Below, one piece after another: positions 1 to 8,609 of a stretch of DNA of 64,000 nucleotides (the first letter of the stretch is position 1; each line of letters opens with the position of its first letter). Made by a program: the position numbers and the translations under genes. The notes under the pieces were generated by a model. The model was not told the DNA's origin and did not search any database. It saw only the letters and a list, made by a program, of their open reading frames with translations. The stretch is from Clostridia bacterium (lineage in GTDB: Bacteria; Bacillota; Clostridia; Oscillospirales; Acutalibacteraceae), in the NCBI GenBank assembly GCA_017618135.1, contig JAFZUV010000007.1, positions 1 through 64,000 on the forward strand. Direction: 5' to 3'.

Positions 1-1
1 C

Positions 2-88
2 GCCGCTGTGGCGGAATTGGCAGACGCAAGGGACTTAAAATCCCTCGGTAGCAATACCGTACCGGTTCAAGTCCGGTCAGCGGCACCA
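2..88 (+). tRNA. tRNA-Leu (anticodon UAA)
   Basis: The 7-bp acceptor stem GCCGCTG (2-8) pairs with CAGCGGC (78-84), followed by discriminator A85 and an encoded CCA (86-88). The anticodon stem AGGGA/TCCCT closes a 7-nt loop with TAA at 36-38, which reads UUA leucine codons. A long variable arm (about 46-60), typical of class II tRNAs, and a T arm with loop TTCAAGT follow. A strong terminator begins two bases later, so this is the last or only gene of its transcript in the window. Confidence 0.97.
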
Positions 89-89
89 C

Positions 90-128
90 AAAAAACGCAT
101 CTTTTGTCTACCAAAAGATGCGTTTTTT
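90..128 (+). terminator. Rho-independent terminator after tRNA-Leu
   Basis: The 10-bp stem CGCATCTTTT (96-105) pairs with AAAAGATGCG (113-122) around a 7-nt loop and is flanked by A-run and T-run tracts, so it can work on either strand. It immediately follows the CCA end of the tRNA. Confidence 0.9.
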
Positions 129-309
129 GAATGATGTTTGCCCTATCGGGCAAATGATGTCGCTTGTGCTAACGATGTTACCTTCGGTAATGATGTGTGC
201 CTTCGGCACATTAAGAGGCGGGCAAACATCGCATCATTGATTGTGAAACAATCTACATCATTTCGGCGTAGCCTAAACATCATTAGGCGCATAGCGCTGA
301 CATCATTGA
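129..309. repeat. Mini-hairpin array 1 (ATGATGT spacer words, inverted halves)
   Basis: The left half repeats the word ATGATGT (131, 154, 172 as ACGATGT, 190), each followed by a short hairpin: TTGCCC-tatc-GGGCAA, an imperfect CGCTTGTGC unit, TACC-ttc-GGTA, GTGCC-ttc-GGCAC. A hinge ATTAAGAGG lies at 210-218. The right half carries the reverse complement ACATCAT (255, 277, 300, plus a variant at 226-237) separated by further hairpins such as GATTGT-gaa-ACAATC. The outer ends TGAATGATGT and ACATCATTGA are near-inverted copies. Open frames through it are low-complexity products of the repeat and are not credible genes. I do not recognise a named family. Confidence 0.8.
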
Positions 310-334
310 TTTTTCTTATTATCTGCTCTACGCT

Positions 335-365
335 TAATCTGGCGAGTTCGATTCTCGCCAGATTA
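335..365 (+). other. Hairpin resembling a tRNA acceptor-T-arm minihelix
   Basis: A perfect 12-bp stem is closed by the 7-base loop TTCGATT, which fits the T-loop pattern TTCRANY. The stem divides as 7 bp (TAATCTG/CAGATTA) plus 5 bp (GCGAG/CTCGC), exactly the stacked acceptor and T stems of a tRNA. There is no CCA and no D or anticodon arm, so it is not a functional tRNA. It could be a tRNA remnant, an attachment-site scar or a chance hairpin. It lies just beyond the stop codon of the leftward GtrA-like gene but has no T-run on that strand. Confidence 0.5.
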
Positions 366-368
366 AAC

Positions 369-806
369 TCACTTTTGTGAGCCTGCTTTTTGTTTGCCTT
401 TTGCCGTATCAATGCTCCTTCCGAAAACCGCAAATCTTTGAAAAAGGTATTCGGTTACAAAGTTTATAATCATTGTACCTGCAAGGACAACATATTCATT
501 GATACCGATTTTATCTGAGGTCAGATATGCTGTCCAAATTGTTGATAGGGGAGTGAAAACAGCATAATAGCCTGCCACTTTAAGCATTGCTATCGGTATA
601 TTGTTTGCCGAATGAAAGGTTATTTTTCGATTAAGTGTAAAATTCCAAAGTACCGAAAGTATCAAGGCTATTAAATATGCGGTCCAATAATTAAGATGAA
701 AAACCTCATCAAAAAGTGTAAAGCTTACTGCCTCTATTACGCCGGCACTTATTGAAAATAGAGTGAATTTAACCGTTCGCATCAATTCTTTTTTATCAAA
801 ACTCAT
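369..806 (-). CDS. GtrA-like small membrane protein
   Basis: This 145-residue protein matches the GtrA family in length and pattern: four hydrophobic segments (about residues 12-32, 40-60, 74-94 and 104-122), the motif NFTLNRKITF after segment 2 and FQRFAVF near the end. Family members are integral membrane proteins linked to moving lipid-linked sugars across the membrane for surface glycan assembly; the substrate cannot be read from sequence. The tail is Lys-rich and cytoplasmic. An SD (GAGGT) precedes the ATG. It starts 18 bp after the stop of the lysR-type gene on the same strand, so the two are probably co-transcribed. Confidence 0.85.
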   Translation of the reverse strand: MSFDKKELMRTVKFTLFSISAGVIEAVSFTLFDEVFHLNYWTAYLIALILSVLWNFTLNRKITFHSANNIPIAMLKVAGYYAVFTPLSTIWTAYLTSDKIGINEYVVLAGTMIINFVTEYLFQRFAVFGRSIDTAKGKQKAGSQK

Positions 807-824
807 AAAGTTACCTCAATATTT

Positions 825-1736
825 TCAGGTTTTATCATTACTTTCCTTTGCTTGCTTAGAATACCTTAACTCAAGCTCGTCCATTAAAAGCCTTGCGGCA
901 GGGCTGAAGGTCTGGTTTTTACGCCAGATTATATTTAAACCGGCTTTGGAGGCGTCGCTTATAGGAACAAAGCAAAATTCGCTGTCTTTTCCGGTATTTA
1001 TCAAGCCGTCGAGCATTATGGCATATCCTATGTGCTGTTTTACTAAAACCGATGCATTGTAAGCAAGATTGTAGGTTGCAACAAGGTTAAGCTTATTTGT
1101 GTTATCCTTAAACCAATGGGACATACTCTCGTCTTTCCATTGTTTTGAGCATATAAGCGGAAGACCTATGAGGTTGTTCAGCTTAAGCGAGCTTTTTGTT
1201 GCCAAAGGGTCGTCTTTCCTCATAAGGACACCCCAAGTATCAAACTTTTTTTCATTTGACATCCAGTAGTAATTATACTTTTTAGGGTCAAAATAATTTA
1301 ATATCAGACCGAAATCATCAATTCCCTTATCAAGCCTTTCGCAAATACCTGCGCTATCCCCGCTGAAGATATTAATATGTATTTTAGGATACTTATCCAT
1401 AACCGATTTTACGGCTTGTGCAAAATATTGCATAAGCTGTGACTCTGCGGCACCTATGTAAATATCACCGCTTATATCGTCAAGTGACTTAAACTCCGAG
1501 CCCGTTTTGTTAACAAGTCCAATTATATCCTCTGCACGCTCTTTAAGCAAAACGCCTGGTTGAGTAAGCTTAATTGCATAATTTGTTCTCGTGAAAAGCC
1601 TGACGCCAAGCTCCTCTTCAAGCTCTTTGATCTGCTTTGAAATTGTAGGCTGTGACACATGCAGATGCTCTGCCGCGCGTGTTATATTCCCTTCTTTTGC
1701 CACCTCTAAAAAGTACTTTAAAACTCGTATTTCCAT
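825..1736 (-). CDS. LysR-family transcriptional regulator
   Basis: The 303 residues are the usual LTTR length. The N-terminal winged helix-turn-helix (residues about 1-60) contains NITRAAEHLHVSQPTISKQI and a following ELEEELGVRLF linker. Residues 90-300 form the type 2 periplasmic-binding-like effector domain. The effector is unknown. It is divergent from the large secreted beta-helix gene with 130 bp between them, the classic LTTR arrangement, so that gene is the first candidate target. A 9-bp palindrome overlaps its own -10 box, which suggests autorepression. The GtrA-like gene lies downstream. Confidence 0.93.
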   Translation of the reverse strand: MEIRVLKYFLEVAKEGNITRAAEHLHVSQPTISKQIKELEEELGVRLFTRTNYAIKLTQPGVLLKERAEDIIGLVNKTGSEFKSLDDISGDIYIGAAESQLMQYFAQAVKSVMDKYPKIHINIFSGDSAGICERLDKGIDDFGLILNYFDPKKYNYYWMSNEKKFDTWGVLMRKDDPLATKSSLKLNNLIGLPLICSKQWKDESMSHWFKDNTNKLNLVATYNLAYNASVLVKQHIGYAIMLDGLINTGKDSEFCFVPISDASKAGLNIIWRKNQTFSPAARLLMDELELRYSKQAKESNDKT

Positions 1737-1754
1737 TTTTCATAACTCCTTTGC

Positions 1755-1787
1755 AGATATTCTAACACAGAATATCTAAAAATGCAA
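1755..1787 (-). promoter_or_regulatory. lysR promoter with overlapping palindromic operator
   Basis: On the minus strand TTGCAT (1782-1787), a 17-bp spacer and TAGAAT (1759-1764) form a sigma-A promoter. A perfect 9-bp inverted repeat AGATATTCT-AACAC-AGAATATCT occupies 1755-1777, covering the -10 box. It contains a T-N11-A core as expected for a LysR site, and a further AGATAT half site lies at 1791-1796 toward the divergent gene. Confidence 0.6.
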
Positions 1788-1796
1788 TATAGATAT

Positions 1797-1825
1797 TTGA
1801 TATTTCTGAAAATTTGTGATAATAT
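1797..1825 (+). promoter_or_regulatory. Candidate promoter of the large secreted protein gene
   Basis: TTGATA (1797-1802), a 17-bp spacer and TAATAT (1820-1825) resemble sigma-A boxes. The TSS would fall near 1832, leaving a short leader to the SD AGGAGGA at 1854-1860. It lies next to the LysR palindrome, so a bound regulator could touch polymerase here. Confidence 0.4.
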
Positions 1826-1866
1826 ATTAATGTAAACTTGACTTAATAAAAACAGGAGGACTCGAT

Positions 1867-4800
1867 ATGCGGTTTGGTAAAATTATTTCTATTCTTTTAT
1901 CATTGCTTATTTTCGCTTCGGTTTTTTCGTCAATTCCCTTATCCGCTATATCGGTCGAGGTGGGCGCAGATACCGAAAAAGCTGTATTTATCGGCAAAGC
2001 GGGGAGTGACAGCACATATAAAAGAAATGCTGATGTTATGCTGCCTATGGACTTCAGAAGCGTTGGTAGTACAACTTTCAGCGGTGAAACCTATTTTAAG
2101 CTTACATTCAAATGCAAAATGCTTTCGGGAAGTAGGCCGGTTATAGGTATTTTATATACGGGTACGGGCGGCACAGACCTTACATATTCAAGACCCGATT
2201 ATGTAAAGAGCGTCAGCCTTTCAGGCGGTATTTGCACGGCTGTATTTAAAGGCAATATAACGGATAACTATAAAACTAACCGTTCATACACAGTATCAAG
2301 TGCGGCAGGCAGTACTTATAATTTTACAAGGACAAGCGGTCAGCGGTGGGGATATCTTACTATAGGTAACGCACAATTCAGCAATACAACCTCAACCGCC
2401 GATTATGATAATTCTTTTATATTAAGCGACCCTGTTATACAGTATTGTAATTCTTCGGGCACGGTGCTTAACAGCACTAATCTTTGCCCCTCGTTTGATG
2501 ACGAAAATGTCGATTTTAAGGGCACATATTATTTCAGAAAAGACGCCTGTGAGGAATGGGACTGTCCTGCCTATGCAACAGGTAGTAAATGGCATGTTTT
2601 AGGCGGCAGTAATCTTGTTCGCCATATAACCGTGCCTAAGAATTTTAATACCTCAAACGATTATAATAAATCAAATTTCCTCCGTACCGATGCCACAGCC
2701 ACCACAAGGGAGTATTATACCAACCCGAATTATGCCGGAATATATTTTGAAATGCTCAAAAACAGCGATAATTCGGGATATTCGATTATATCCGATATAG
2801 CCAAAAAAGCCGTAATAGTTGAGGCTAATCATCAAGGGGAGGCAGAGTCCTCTTCACCGTCACTTAACAGGGCAGGCAACCTGTTTATCCCGTTTTCGGT
2901 AGACCAATTCTTTATAAGCGGCGGCGGATATTGCGTTGAAGACAGCGTTTTTGTAAAGGTTACCTGTAATGCTAAAAGACTTGAGGGAACAGGCGCACCG
3001 GTTATAGGTAGAATTCACGGCTACGGTATGTCCGGCAACTGGAAGGGACTAAACTCGCAAGGGCATCCGGCTTCTGCAATTAATGTTCAAACCCACGGAT
3101 ATGCCACAACTAACGATATCGGGCTTCCTGCATCTACCTATAATGCCGAAACCGGCGAATATGTCGGTTGGATACGCATGAGGAAAAATGATAGCGAGTA
3201 CAGGACCCAATACGGCATAACCGAAGTATTGACACTTGGCAACGCAGAGCATGTTGCCGAGAAAAACAGGGTAGATTCAAGCAGTTTTAATTCCTCGTTT
3301 GCTTTCAGCGATATTAAGGTTGATATCTATGAGTGTAAGGAAATAACCACAACAGGGCCGAGGAACTGGACTGTCGGCGAGCTTTACTATGAAGATGTTG
3401 CTCCGGGCTTTTATGATGAAACATTAGACACAACCACCACCTATGCCTACAGATGCGGGCTTGGGTATACCTCTAATATGTCTATGCATGCAAAAGATGT
3501 AATAACAGGCGACCAAAATAAATGGCAGGTCGAAGGTCAAACGGCTTTGATACATAGCATTAATCTTACAGAGTGTTTAGCCGGCAATCATAATCTTACT
3601 CATTATGATTCGACAGATACAACTCGCAATTATTACAGTTGTCCTTCGTGCAATAAATATTTTTCCGATGCCTATGGGGAGAACGAAATAACCGATATTA
3701 CCGCTAAACGGCAAATGATTTATATCTCAAGCACAGGCAACCAAAAGAGTGCTTGTGCGGTAATTCCGTTGGCTCTTAAGGGCTTTAGTGGCACTAAGTG
3801 GTTTAAGTTTACCTGCAAAATGGCGGTTTTTGGGGATGAGATACCCACGGTTTCAAATTTCCGGGCTCGTTATTGGGGCGGTACCGGTGCGCATGTATCC
3901 GTGCCTGAGGAAGATGATATGTGCGTTACCGAATACAGTTATGACCCCGAAAACGGGGTTATGACGGCGCTTATAAAGATGTGGGCGCCCTCGCTTGACG
4001 AGATGAGCCGAATGCCTTATCACTATACCGATGCAATTTCGGGCGCTAACTTTGCGCTGATTGTCGGCAACGGAATATACAGAGGCGCCGGGTTTGTGCC
4101 GTCGAGCAGTAATGCTTCGTTTGCCTTTTGTGAGCCGGAGCTATATGAATACAACGAGCAGTCAGGCAGCACATCAGGTGAAAACCTTATCACCGATATA
4201 AGCGATAAAACGGTAGATTTAAGTACCAAAGTTACACTTGAAAACTTTTCAAGCTCCTCTTCGGATTTTGTTAGCGATAAGACGCCTATGTCTGCACCGC
4301 TTAATTGCTGGTATGCAATGGGCACAGGGAGCGATTGTGTTGGAATACGCAATATTGATACTAATTATTTCGAGGTGCACACATGGCAATATCATCCGCT
4401 GGTTGTGCCAACGACTGAGAGTATCGGTTACAGGGCATATTATACCTGTGATTGCCAGCTTCATTCGGGTCGCTATTTTGCAGACAAGGGTGTAACCGAA
4501 TTAAGCTCTCAAGAAATTGAAATAACCGGTATGGGCAGTAAAAAAATGGTGGTATTAAGCTCTACCGGAAAGACCGCCAATGTATTTATGCCTATTGTTT
4601 TTAAATCTACCGGCGGAGTGAGCCTTATAGGCGATAAACTCTATAAGCTTACCTTTAAAGCAAAGCTTTTTGGTGATAATTTGCCAATTGTAAGCCTTGT
4701 AAGGCTTACCGAAAACGGTGCTGTATCCGAGCCTTTGTATGTTTATAACGGCGGTGCCGGCAACGGGGAAACACCGGGTGGAGGCGCAGCTTTCGGAAAT

Positions 4801-7800
4801 AATTTAGGCGTTTCTTATGATGCCGGCAGTATGACATATTCCGTATTTATACGAATGAATATACCGGCAGATGCCGCCGGCGCTCACCATGCGATTTTAA
4901 TCGGAAATTGTGAGCATAGCGGCAATAGTGAGGCTGAATATAATTACCAGTCGTCATTTGCGATAGCTGATGTGAGGCTCTACGCATTTAATACCTCATC
5001 CGCCGATATTTACGGGAAAAACCTTATAAATGATTTTGCCGAATATAGTATTACGGATAATACATATACCCATCCGGATGATAACTATTCGTCCGAAGAC
5101 GGCATCGTATCCGCTCCCGCTTCACTTTGGAGCTTCGAGGGGGAGAAGTCTGCCTTTGCGGTTTGCGATATTCCCGAAAACTATTTTTCGGATCAGAGCA
5201 GTTCTTTGGGAACGCCTAAAATGCTTCGTATAAGCGGCTATCTTTCCGGCTCTGCGGTAGGTGCGATTTCGGCAAACGCTTGCCTTGCTCCCGGAGAAAC
5301 ATATCAGGTTGATGTAGATTATCGTGCTTTCGGGGGAGGCGACGCCCGAATTTACGGGGCATATTATACGGCGTCGTCAAGGGTTTCGGTAACTCAGTCC
5401 TATACCTCGGCGGATGCCGCAGGTTCTCACCGCTCTTTCAGATTTAAAATGCCCTCGGGTGCAAGAGTAAAAGGATATAACAGCAATTTTGCTTTATATC
5501 TCGGTATGCCCTCAGGCTCTAAAAACAGTCAGAGTGTATATTTTTCTAATATAACCGTACGAAAAGTCAGCGGTTCGTCGCTTGGCAGTAATGTGCTGCC
5601 AAACGGTGATTTTGCGCTCTCACATACCGGTAAATTTACCTCCGGCAACACCTCGGATATTTTATGTTTTGATAATGCCGACGGTTTGCTTACATATTCT
5701 TCTGCAGATTTACTTGACTTACCGGATAATGACTTTTTCTCGGGTAACGATGTTCCGGATGCCGGGGAATATGCTATTAAAGTGGCAGGCGGCGTAGGTT
5801 TTTATGTTACGCAACTTCAGTTCAAGGTTGAGCTTGAGCCTTCCGCTACCTACAGGCTAACTTATGATTACAGGTGTGTCGGGGATATCGTTTCGGTAAT
5901 AACAAGCGGCAAAGGTAGTGCGACCGTAAATAAAATAAGCGATTATTCTAACGGCAGGAATACCGCAACTTATGAAATAATAACCGGCTCGGATAAAACC
6001 TCATACAGCGATACCGAGCCAAACACACGGATTTATTTTGATTTTGATGCAAACAGCAGTGATAAAGAATTTTATATCACCAATGTTAAGTTATTTAAGT
6101 TATCCGGGTCGTCGCCTGTAGGTAATAATCTAATAGGTGACCTTAACCCGATTTATAATAGCGCTTTGTATGATGAAGCTTTGCCTGAAACATTACCCGC
6201 AGGCAATAGCAGTGTAGGCGTTATACTCGACCAGTCGGGCGACACCTCGATGAGCAGCCTCTATGCTCACGGTTGGTATATGTATAACAACACAAACACA
6301 TACAATAGCGTTAATGCCTCTCTTGTTCGGGTCCCGGATAACTTCTTCCAGTATTTAAGCTTTTCACAGCGTTTGGCTCTTTTGGGTGATACAATCATAG
6401 GTAAAACGGCATCTGACGGTATTTCTCCGTATTTTAACCCGAATAACGATACAGTATGGGCGGATGTTAAAGATTTGGTACATACTAAAATCGAAGCAAC
6501 CTTTGTTGCCGGTAATGCTGACGGTGGTGCCAGTAGCATAGCTAAAAAGCGTATTAAAGAGATAATGTCTGCCGAAGATATCGAAACAACCGGAACGGTT
6601 TATTATGTTTCAAGCACGCTTGGAAGCGATAATAATGACGGAAAAACAGAAAATGCTCCGTTCAAAACTCCCGAAAAGGCGATGAATGTTTCAAAAAGCG
6701 GGGATACAATTCTGTTCAGGCGCTCTGATATATGGCGCAACACCTCAGATAGCACAGATAATGTTGTAAACTTTGTATCGAACAGAGTATACGGCGCTTA
6801 CGGTGAGGGCGAAAAACCGTTGTTTGCAGGTTCTAAGCAGAACTACGGCGGCACACTAAATGCCGGGCTTTGGGAGAATACGGGCGGTAGTGTCTGGCGG
6901 ATAAAATATTCGAGCAGTCCTACAGACGGTGCAACCGCAGGTATGGTATATGCATTTGATAATATCACCGGCGAAGAAATACCGTGCAAAAACATAGCAA
7001 AACCAAACACAAGCAATAACAACTATTCTTACAGCCTTTCGGATGTTGACTCCGACCTTGAATTTTACGCACCCGATTACAGCGACTCTGACGGTGGCTA
7101 TTTGTATCTTTATTCGAGCACTAATCCCGCCAATCGTTTCGGGCATATAGAAATTGCTTTAAAGCGCGAAGTAATATCCTTTGAAAATGATGTAAAAATC
7201 GATAATATTGCCGTCAAATACGGTGGCGGTCACGGTATGAACGGCAACAGCAAAAACAGGGTTTATATAACAAACTGTGAAGTGGGCTTTATCGGCGGCG
7301 CCCGTCATAGCGGAAACCGTTACGGTAACGGCATACAGTTAGGTCAATTGGGTGACGGTTTTGAAGTTATAAATTCTTATATCCACGATTGTTTTGACGC
7401 CGGTGTTACATATCAGTCATGGAGCGGCAACGGCGAATTTAAAAACATTAAATTCAATGATAATGTTATTGAACGGTGCCATTACAACATAGAGATTTTT
7501 GCCACCTATACCACAAGCGTTATGAGCAACATTGAAATAAATAACAATATTCTGCGTAATGCCGGTTATGGTTGGGGCTCTGCGAGAAGATGCGATGAAT
7601 ACTACCGTTGCGCTGATATTTGTTTTTCAAAGAACAAGTATTACAGCAATATCACCAATATGTCAATAAAGGACAATATCCTTGATTGCACAAAGTCATC
7701 GCTTGTTATGTGGACCTGGAGTTCTTCACCCCAGATGGCAGAAGGCATTACGATGTCCGGAAATGTGTATATACAGCGCAGAGGCGCTGTTCAGGACAGA

Positions 7801-7926
7801 GTTATGGCTTACGGTCCGATAGGCGGTAGTTACAAATATGCCTCGAGCCTCAAAGGGCTAAAAGAGGCCGTGGCAACCTTTGATACCAACCCGTCAAGTG
7901 TTATTTGGCTTGACTCTATAAGCTGA
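1867..7926 (+). CDS. Giant secreted modular protein with C-terminal right-handed beta-helix
   Basis: The 2019 residues begin with a signal peptide (about 1-28, hydrophobic core then PLSA). Six related beta-rich modules follow, marked by lines such as FKLTFKCK, FVKVTCNAK, WFKFTCK, LYKLTFKAK, YQVDVDYRA and YRLTYDYRC at about residues 75, 360, 643, 924, 1144 and 1326. The first four repeat about every 282 residues and often end in SSFAFSD-type strands; they look like carbohydrate-binding jelly rolls, but this is inference. Some carry a CxxC/YF-D-G motif (YYSCPSCNKYF). From about residue 1576 (YYVSSTLGSDNNDG) to the end is a parallel beta-helix like those of polysaccharide lyases. There is no dockerin, sortase signal or TM anchor, so it is probably released. 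A strong SD (AGGAGGA) fixes the start. Confidence 0.8.
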   Translation: MRFGKIISILLSLLIFASVFSSIPLSAISVEVGADTEKAVFIGKAGSDSTYKRNADVMLPMDFRSVGSTTFSGETYFKLTFKCKMLSGSRPVIGILYTGTGGTDLTYSRPDYVKSVSLSGGICTAVFKGNITDNYKTNRSYTVSSAAGSTYNFTRTSGQRWGYLTIGNAQFSNTTSTADYDNSFILSDPVIQYCNSSGTVLNSTNLCPSFDDENVDFKGTYYFRKDACEEWDCPAYATGSKWHVLGGSNLVRHITVPKNFNTSNDYNKSNFLRTDATATTREYYTNPNYAGIYFEMLKNSDNSGYSIISDIAKKAVIVEANHQGEAESSSPSLNRAGNLFIPFSVDQFFISGGGYCVEDSVFVKVTCNAKRLEGTGAPVIGRIHGYGMSGNWKGLNSQGHPASAINVQTHGYATTNDIGLPASTYNAETGEYVGWIRMRKNDSEYRTQYGITEVLTLGNAEHVAEKNRVDSSSFNSSFAFSDIKVDIYECKEITTTGPRNWTVGELYYEDVAPGFYDETLDTTTTYAYRCGLGYTSNMSMHAKDVITGDQNKWQVEGQTALIHSINLTECLAGNHNLTHYDSTDTTRNYYSCPSCNKYFSDAYGENEITDITAKRQMIYISSTGNQKSACAVIPLALKGFSGTKWFKFTCKMAVFGDEIPTVSNFRARYWGGTGAHVSVPEEDDMCVTEYSYDPENGVMTALIKMWAPSLDEMSRMPYHYTDAISGANFALIVGNGIYRGAGFVPSSSNASFAFCEPELYEYNEQSGSTSGENLITDISDKTVDLSTKVTLENFSSSSSDFVSDKTPMSAPLNCWYAMGTGSDCVGIRNIDTNYFEVHTWQYHPLVVPTTESIGYRAYYTCDCQLHSGRYFADKGVTELSSQEIEITGMGSKKMVVLSSTGKTANVFMPIVFKSTGGVSLIGDKLYKLTFKAKLFGDNLPIVSLVRLTENGAVSEPLYVYNGGAGNGETPGGGAAFGNNLGVSYDAGSMTYSVFIRMNIPADAAGAHHAILIGNCEHSGNSEAEYNYQSSFAIADVRLYAFNTSSADIYGKNLINDFAEYSITDNTYTHPDDNYSSEDGIVSAPASLWSFEGEKSAFAVCDIPENYFSDQSSSLGTPKMLRISGYLSGSAVGAISANACLAPGETYQVDVDYRAFGGGDARIYGAYYTASSRVSVTQSYTSADAAGSHRSFRFKMPSGARVKGYNSNFALYLGMPSGSKNSQSVYFSNITVRKVSGSSLGSNVLPNGDFALSHTGKFTSGNTSDILCFDNADGLLTYSSADLLDLPDNDFFSGNDVPDAGEYAIKVAGGVGFYVTQLQFKVELEPSATYRLTYDYRCVGDIVSVITSGKGSATVNKISDYSNGRNTATYEIITGSDKTSYSDTEPNTRIYFDFDANSSDKEFYITNVKLFKLSGSSPVGNNLIGDLNPIYNSALYDEALPETLPAGNSSVGVILDQSGDTSMSSLYAHGWYMYNNTNTYNSVNASLVRVPDNFFQYLSFSQRLALLGDTIIGKTASDGISPYFNPNNDTVWADVKDLVHTKIEATFVAGNADGGASSIAKKRIKEIMSAEDIETTGTVYYVSSTLGSDNNDGKTENAPFKTPEKAMNVSKSGDTILFRRSDIWRNTSDSTDNVVNFVSNRVYGAYGEGEKPLFAGSKQNYGGTLNAGLWENTGGSVWRIKYSSSPTDGATAGMVYAFDNITGEEIPCKNIAKPNTSNNNYSYSLSDVDSDLEFYAPDYSDSDGGYLYLYSSTNPANRFGHIEIALKREVISFENDVKIDNIAVKYGGGHGMNGNSKNRVYITNCEVGFIGGARHSGNRYGNGIQLGQLGDGFEVINSYIHDCFDAGVTYQSWSGNGEFKNIKFNDNVIERCHYNIEIFATYTTSVMSNIEINNNILRNAGYGWGSARRCDEYYRCADICFSKNKYYSNITNMSIKDNILDCTKSSLVMWTWSSSPQMAEGITMSGNVYIQRRGAVQDRVMAYGPIGGSYKYASSLKGLKEAVATFDTNPSSVIWLDSIS

Positions 7927-7934
7927 TAAATAGA

Positions 7935-7981
7935 TTTAAAAGACCGGCAACTTGCCTCAGGCGAGTTGCCGGTCTTTTAAA
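7935..7981 (+). terminator. Terminator of the large secreted protein gene
   Basis: The long perfect stem AAAAGACCGGCAACT pairs with AGTTGCCGGTCTTTT around a TGCCTCAGGCG loop that is itself partly paired. It ends in a T-run and begins 8 bp after the stop codon. Confidence 0.9.
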
Positions 7982-8060
7982 TGATTGAAATAGGTTGTCA
8001 AAATCAACAAAATATGGGGCAAATTTGTTATGATACAATTGATGGGTGACAAATAAAAAT

Positions 8061-8132
8061 TGAAAAACAACTCAAAAGTGGTAAGATGAAAGATGCAAAA
8101 CAAACATCGAGCCACAAAGGAGTTGTTTTTCA
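8061..8132 (+). promoter_or_regulatory. Inverted repeat covering the SD of the recombinase fragment
   Basis: TGAAAAACAACTC (8061-8073) is perfectly complementary to GAGTTGTTTTTCA (8120-8132), with partial pairing continuing inward. The 3' arm contains part of the SD AAAGGAG (8116-8122) and ends immediately before the ATG at 8133. In RNA this could hide the ribosome-binding site. It may also be the end of a lost mobile element. Confidence 0.5.
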
Positions 8133-8537
8133 ATGAATACAGGGGCCGAAAAAGCATTTGACGTGTTTTCCATTGAACAATGCATATCCCAAAAACAAAG
8201 CGATGCAACTGAACTTGTAAAACTCAACATGAAATCCGGTGGCAACTCAGAAAAATACGAAACGGAAATTGCTCGTATCTATTCGGAAATAATGGTACTT
8301 CGACAACAGCTAAAACGAGCACAGCAAAACATGCAAGATGATATTAGGGCTAACGAAGATGTGTGCCGTGCTATCAAATGGCTGGATGAACATGACATTG
8401 TTTTCACTGAATATGATGATAAAGTTGTGCGACGTTTGGTTGATACTATCAAAGTCAATAGTGACGACACAATAACCGTTTACCTTAAAGGCGGAATCGA
8501 AATAACGGAGCCAATCTACAACAAAGAAAAGTCATAA
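8133..8537 (+). pseudogene. C-terminal remnant of a large serine recombinase
   Basis: These 134 residues lack the resolvase catalytic domain, the recombinase domain and the zinc ribbon. From about residue 40 they match the tail of large serine recombinases: a coiled coil (NSEKYETEIARIYSEIMVLRQQLKR), then a motif of the type FTEYDDKVVRRLVDTIKV and a beta-rich YLKGGIEITEP end. The first 35 residues (MNTGAEKAFDVF...) are not recognisably recombinase and may come from a junction. Without the catalytic serine it cannot recombine DNA. It opens the accessory island. Confidence 0.7.
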
Positions 8538-8550
8538 TCTCCTCTCATGG

Positions 8551-8590
8551 AAAAGCAGAACGCTAAAGACAATATAGCGTTCTGCTTTCT
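8551..8590 (+). terminator. Terminator after the recombinase remnant
   Basis: AAAGCAGAACGCTA pairs with TAGCGTTCTGCTTT as a 14-bp stem 14 bp after the stop at 8537, followed by a short pyrimidine tract. Confidence 0.8.
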
Positions 8591-8609
8591 TACATACAAA
8601 GAAAATGTT

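Noticed and set aside
335-381. Terminator of the GtrA-like gene
   Set aside because: The minihelix and the small CTCAC/GTGAG hairpin lack a T-run on the leftward strand.
138-433. Open frames across the first hairpin array, on both strands
   Set aside because: They encode repeated NDV/HH-type residues that come straight from the ATGATGT word; no SD, no domain.
8279-8470. A minus-strand frame in the recombinase remnant
   Set aside because: Shadow of the coiled-coil-coding strand with Ser/Thr-rich content and no SD.
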